Assembly (NCBI GenBank): GCA_963697565.1
Contig: CAVOOM010000003.1
Coordinates: forward strand, 62,001 to 126,000
Source: CAWFSE01 sp963697565
GTDB taxonomy: Bacteria; Actinomycetota; Actinomycetes; CAVWCF01
DNA: 64,000 nt
Direction of reading: 5' to 3'
Positions 60,993-64,000 of this stretch are shown here, piece after piece. Position 1 is the first letter of the stretch. Each line of letters begins with the position of its first letter. Under the pieces are notes generated by a model, which saw nothing but the letters and a program-made list of their open reading frames with translations, did no database searches and was not told the DNA's origin. A program made the position numbers and the translations under genes.

Positions 60993-61361
60993 TCAGAGCA
61001 CCTCCGGGGCCAGTGAAATGATCTTCATGAACTTCTTGTCGCGCAGCTCGCGGCCCACCGGGCCGAAGATGCGGGTTCCACGAGGCTCGCCGTCGCCCTT
61101 GAGGATCACGGCGGCGTTCTCGTCGAACTTGATGTACGAGCCGTCGGGACGGCGCCGCTCCTTGGTGGTGCGGACGATGACCGCCTTGACGACCTCGCCC
61201 TTCTTCACGTTGCCACCGGGGATCGCATCTTTCACGGTCGCCACGATGACGTCGCCGATACCGGCGTAGCGACGGCCGGAGCCGCCGAGAACCCGGATGC
61301 ACAAGATCTCCTTGGCACCGGTGTTGTCGGCAACACGCAGTCGCGATTCCTGCTGGATCAC
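60993..61361 (-). CDS. rplN: 50S ribosomal protein L14
   Basis: The 122-residue protein has MIQQESRLRVADNTGAKEILCIRVLGG and ends RDKKFMKIISLAPEVL. It contacts 30S at bridge B8. It lies 58 nt after rpsQ. Confidence 0.98.
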   Translation of the reverse strand: MIQQESRLRVADNTGAKEILCIRVLGGSGRRYAGIGDVIVATVKDAIPGGNVKKGEVVKAVIVRTTKERRRPDGSYIKFDENAAVILKGDGEPRGTRIFGPVGRELRDKKFMKIISLAPEVL

Positions 61362-61419
61362 GTCAGCTCCTGGTTGTCTGCCGGTTCTCGCACGCGGCGA
61401 GCCTGGCGGAACGGGTTGG

Positions 61420-61710
61420 TTACTTGGCCTTCTCGAGGATCTCCACCACGCGCCAGCGCTTGGACGCTGACAGCGGGCGGGTCTCCATGATCAGGACTCG
61501 GTCGCCGATACCGGCGGCGTTGGCCTCGTCGTGCGCCTTCAGCTTGTTCGTGCGGCGCACGACCTTGCCGTAGAGGGCGTGCTTGAAGCGGTCCTCGACC
61601 GCCACGACGACGGTCTTGTCCATCTTGTCGCTGACGACCAGGCCCTCTCGGGTCTTGCGGAAGCCGCGATCCTCGACGCTTGCGTTCTCAGTGGTGTCGT
61701 TGGTGCTCAT
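61420..61710 (-). CDS. rpsQ: 30S ribosomal protein S17
   Basis: The 96-residue OB-fold protein has GLVVSDKMDKTVVVAVEDRFKHALYGKVVRRTNKL and the RVLIMETRPLSASKRWRVVEIL end. ATG 61710 overlaps rpmC by 4 nt. Confidence 0.98.
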   Translation of the reverse strand: MSTNDTTENASVEDRGFRKTREGLVVSDKMDKTVVVAVEDRFKHALYGKVVRRTNKLKAHDEANAAGIGDRVLIMETRPLSASKRWRVVEILEKAK

Positions 61711-61943
61711 GCCGCGCCCTCCGACGCCTCAATCGTGGTGATGCCGAGCTCGCGCTCGCGCATCACCGTGTAGATGCGGGCGATCTCCTTGCGGACCGCG
61801 CGCAGCCGGCCGTGGTTCTCCAGCTGGCCGGTGGCCGCCTGGAAGCGGAGGTTGAACAGCTCCTCCTTGGCCTCACGCAGCTTCGAGACGAGCTCGTCGT
61901 CCTCGATCGTGCGCAGGTCGAGCGCCTTGGTCGCGGCCATCAC
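61707..61943 (-). CDS. rpmC: 50S ribosomal protein L29
   Basis: The 78-residue two-helix protein has LRTIEDDELVSKLREAKEELFNLRFQAATGQLENHGRLRAVRKEIARIYTV. It lies at the exit tunnel. It overlaps rplP and rpsQ by 4 nt each. Confidence 0.98.
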   Translation of the reverse strand: MMAATKALDLRTIEDDELVSKLREAKEELFNLRFQAATGQLENHGRLRAVRKEIARIYTVMRERELGITTIEASEGAA

Positions 61944-62359
61944 GCCTCACCAGCCTCGCGCCGGACAATCCGGCATTTCATCGGGAGCTTGTGCGCCGCG
62001 CGCGTCAGAGCCTCGCGGGCGGTCTCCTCGCTCGGGTAGGACAACTCGAAGAGCACCCGGCCGGGCTTGACGTTGGCGATCCACCACTCCGGCGAGCCCT
62101 TGCCGGAGCCCATGCGGGTCTCGGCCGGCTTCTTGGTCAGCGGGCGGTCGGGGTAGATGGTGATCCACACCTTGCCGCCGCGCTTGATCCGCCGGTTGAT
62201 GGCGATACGCGCCGCCTCGATCTGCCGGTTGGTGACGTAGGCCGGCTCAAGGGCCATCAGGCCGTAGTCGCCGAACGTGACCTGCGTGCCGCCCTTGGCC
62301 GCACCCGACCGCTTCGGGTGGTGCTGCTTGCGGTGCTTGACCCTGCGGGGGATCAACAT
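61940..62359 (-). CDS. rplP: 50S ribosomal protein L16
   Basis: The 139-residue protein contains LIPRRVKHRKQHHPKRSGAAKGGTQV, TRMGSGKGSPEWWIANVKPGRV and KLPMKCRIVRRE. It helps tRNA placement near the peptidyl-transferase centre. It lies 3 nt after rpsC. Confidence 0.98.
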   Translation of the reverse strand: MLIPRRVKHRKQHHPKRSGAAKGGTQVTFGDYGLMALEPAYVTNRQIEAARIAINRRIKRGGKVWITIYPDRPLTKKPAETRMGSGKGSPEWWIANVKPGRVLFELSYPSEETAREALTRAAHKLPMKCRIVRREAGEA

Positions 62360-62362
62360 GGC

Positions 62363-63187
62363 TCAGGCCTCCGTCTCGGTGGCGGGAGCGGCTGCCGTCG
62401 CCTCGGCCGCGGGGGCGGGTGCGGGTACGGTCGGAGCCTCGGCGGCCTCGACCACGTCGTCCTGGCGCGGGCGGGCGGTGCGGGGGCGGTCGGCGCCGGG
62501 ACGGCCGCCCGGACGCGCCGGGCGGCTGCCGGGCAGCTGGACCTCGCGCTCGGCCTTGGCGCCGGGCACGACGTCGCCCTTGTAGATCCAGACCTTCACG
62601 CCGATCCGGCCGAAGGTCGTCCGGGCCTCGTAGAAGCCGTAGTCGATGTTGGCGCGCAGCGTGTGCAGGGGCACGCGGCCCTCGCGGTAGAACTCGCTGC
62701 GGCTCATCTCCGCGCCACCGAGGCGGCCCGAGCACTGGACCCGGATGCCCTTGGCGCCGGCCTTCATCGCCGTCTGCATGCCCTTGCGCATCGCGCGCCG
62801 GAACGACACGCGGCTGCTGAGCTGCTCGGCGATGCCCTGGGCGACGAGCTGCGCATCGGTCTCGGGGTTCTTCACCTCGAGGATGTTCAGCTGCACCTGC
62901 TTGCCGGTGAGCTTCTCAAGGTCGCCGCGGATGCGGTCGGCCTCGGCGCCGCGGCGGCCGATGACGATGCCGGGGCGCGCGGTGTGGATGTCGACGCGGA
63001 CGCGGTCACGCGTGCGCTCGATCTCCACGCGGCTGATGCCCGCGCGCTCCATGCCCTTCTCCATCATGCGCCGGATGGCGACGTCTTCCTTGACGTAGTC
63101 CTTGTACAGCTTGTCGGCGTACCAACGGCTCTTGAAGTCCGTGGTGATGCCGAGGCGGAACCCATGCGGGTTGACCTTCTGGCCCAT
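62363..63187 (-). CDS. rpsC: 30S ribosomal protein S3
   Basis: The 274-residue protein has a KH domain (ERTRDRVRVDIHTARPGIVIGRRGAEADRI) and the C-terminal domain (VQCSGRLGGAEMSRSEFYREGRVPLHTLRANIDYG). A variable Ala/Pro/Glu tail of about 55 residues follows. It is part of the mRNA entry helicase. ATG 63187 overlaps the rplV stop by 1 nt. Confidence 0.98.
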   Translation of the reverse strand: MGQKVNPHGFRLGITTDFKSRWYADKLYKDYVKEDVAIRRMMEKGMERAGISRVEIERTRDRVRVDIHTARPGIVIGRRGAEADRIRGDLEKLTGKQVQLNILEVKNPETDAQLVAQGIAEQLSSRVSFRRAMRKGMQTAMKAGAKGIRVQCSGRLGGAEMSRSEFYREGRVPLHTLRANIDYGFYEARTTFGRIGVKVWIYKGDVVPGAKAEREVQLPGSRPARPGGRPGADRPRTARPRQDDVVEAAEAPTVPAPAPAAEATAAAPATETEA

Positions 63188-63582
63188 TAGCGGGTCTTCC
63201 CCTTCTGGCTCGCCGCGGCCTGCGACTGCACGACAACGGTGATGTGGCTGGTGCGCTTGCGGATTCGGTAAGCGCGGCCCTGGGCACGCGGCCGGAACCG
63301 CTTCAGGGTCGGGCCCTCGTCGACGTACGCCTCGCTGATGACGAGGGTGCGGCGGTCGAGGTTCTTGTTGTTCTCGGCGTTGGCGATCGCCGAGGCGACC
63401 ACCTTGGCCACGGGCTCGCTTGCGGCCTGGGGGGCGAACTTCAGCATCGCCACGGCCTCGTCGGCCGGCATGCCGCGGACGAGGTCGATGACGCGGCGCA
63501 CCTTCTGGGGCGACATCCGCACATAGCGCGCCTGCGCCAGGGCGGCGTCGCCCGTCAGGCGCCTCGCCTTGTTCTCAGCCAT
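63187..63582 (-). CDS. rplV: 50S ribosomal protein L22
   Basis: The 131-residue protein has ARYVRMSPQKVRRVIDLVRGMPADEAVAMLKFAPQ and the RPRAQGRAYRIRKRTSHITVVV hairpin that lines the exit tunnel, where macrolide-resistance changes arise. It lies 56 nt after rpsS. Confidence 0.98.
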   Translation of the reverse strand: MAENKARRLTGDAALAQARYVRMSPQKVRRVIDLVRGMPADEAVAMLKFAPQAASEPVAKVVASAIANAENNKNLDRRTLVISEAYVDEGPTLKRFRPRAQGRAYRIRKRTSHITVVVQSQAAASQKGKTR

Positions 63583-63638
63583 TGCTTGCTCTCTTCGTCA
63601 GTTCTCGTGCAGATCGCGGTCGGGTGTGCCAGCCGCGG

Positions 63639-63920
63639 TCAGCGGCGGCGGGCCTTGCGGTCGTCCTTCTCGTGGCCACGGAAGGTCCGCGTGGGCGCGA
63701 ACTCCCCGAGCTTGTGGCCGACCATCGACTCGGTGACGAACACCGGGACGTGCTTGCGGCCGTCGTGCACCGCGATCGTGTGGCCGAGCATGGCCGGCAC
63801 GATCATGGAACGGCGGGACCACGTCTTGATGACGTTGCGGGTTCCCTTGTCGTTCTGGGCGTCCACCTTCTTGATCAGGTGGTCGTCCACGAAGGGACCC
63901 TTCTTCAGGCTGCGCGGCAT
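63639..63920 (-). CDS. rpsS: 30S ribosomal protein S19
   Basis: The 93-residue protein begins PRSLKKGPFVDDHLIKKVDAQN and contains TWSRRSMIVPAMLGHTIAVHDGRKHVPVFVTESMVGHKLGEFAPTRTF. It sits in the 30S head. It lies 11 nt after rplB. Confidence 0.98.
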   Translation of the reverse strand: MPRSLKKGPFVDDHLIKKVDAQNDKGTRNVIKTWSRRSMIVPAMLGHTIAVHDGRKHVPVFVTESMVGHKLGEFAPTRTFRGHEKDDRKARRR

Positions 63921-63931
63921 CGACGTGGCTC

Positions 63932-64000
63932 CTAGCGCTTCTTGTTGGCCTTGCGGCGGCGGACGATGAACTTGTCGCTCGCCTTGCCGGGCTTGCGGGT
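63932..64000 (-). CDS. rplB: 50S ribosomal protein L2, 3' end only
   Basis: The last 22 codons are in the window (TRKPGKASDKFIVRRRKANK then KR and TAG 63932-63934), the conserved L2 C-terminus. The rest of the gene lies beyond the right edge, continuing the S10 operon. Confidence 0.95.
   Translation of the reverse strand, partial: TRKPGKASDKFIVRRRKANKKR

Overview
The window is very GC-rich chromosomal DNA from an actinobacterium (class Actinomycetes). The left end holds a BldM / WhiD / SigD(ShbA) / RsdA block beside a groES-groEL1 operon with two CIRCE operators and a His-rich GroEL1 tail, as known from Streptomyces and, in part, Mycobacterium. The right end is the classical actinobacterial ribosomal-protein superoperon. 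The exact genus cannot be fixed from the sequence alone.

Layout. 1-6.8 kb: on the minus strand a MerR-like regulator, a TPR-like protein, bldM, sigD/shbA and rsdA; divergent whiD; groES-groEL1. 6.8-22.3 kb: an accessory region with a THUMP-like methyltransferase, a DLH hydrolase, an aquaporin cut by a stop codon, furA-katG, a VOC protein, a broken P-loop kinase, MarR, a MerB-like lyase and a YqeY-like protein. From 16.2 to 21.2 kb it becomes a series of small unrelated genes separated by seven same-direction copies of one interspersed repeat. This is the least conventional part of the window. 22.4-30.5 kb: the tsaD-rimI-tsaB-(HNH)-tsaE-hydrolase-alr-nnr-acpS block, which serves tRNA t6A synthesis, wall D-Ala, NAD(P)HX repair and holo-ACP synthesis.

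31.5-39.1 kb: an amino-acid-type (HAAT/Liv) ABC importer with unusual fusions. LivH, LivM and LivG form one chain, and LivF carries an N-terminal four-helix membrane domain with conserved histidines. A free-standing paralogue of that domain sits 2.4 kb away beside a GntR regulator. A lipoprotein binding protein and a further membrane protein are divergent. 39.2-45 kb: two exported proteins with neocarzinostatin-like domains (one LAXTG-anchored, one lipoprotein), glmS, a secreted protein and glmM. Upstream regions in 35.7-43.6 kb share a GCGAAATC motif, mostly paired about 21 bp apart, which suggests a local regulon.

45-64 kb: rpsI-rplM, an ABC-F protein, arcC, truA, then rplQ-rpoA-rpsD-rpsK-rpsM-rpmJ-infA-map-adk-secY and the spc/S10 genes back to the 3' end of rplB, nearly all tightly spaced or overlapping.

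Many genes left of 51 kb, including essential ones (groEL1, tsaB, nnr, glmS, glmM), are interrupted by one-base indels, whereas 51-64 kb is clean. The simplest reading is residual sequencing error, so disrupted genes are given with their full extent and the break is described.
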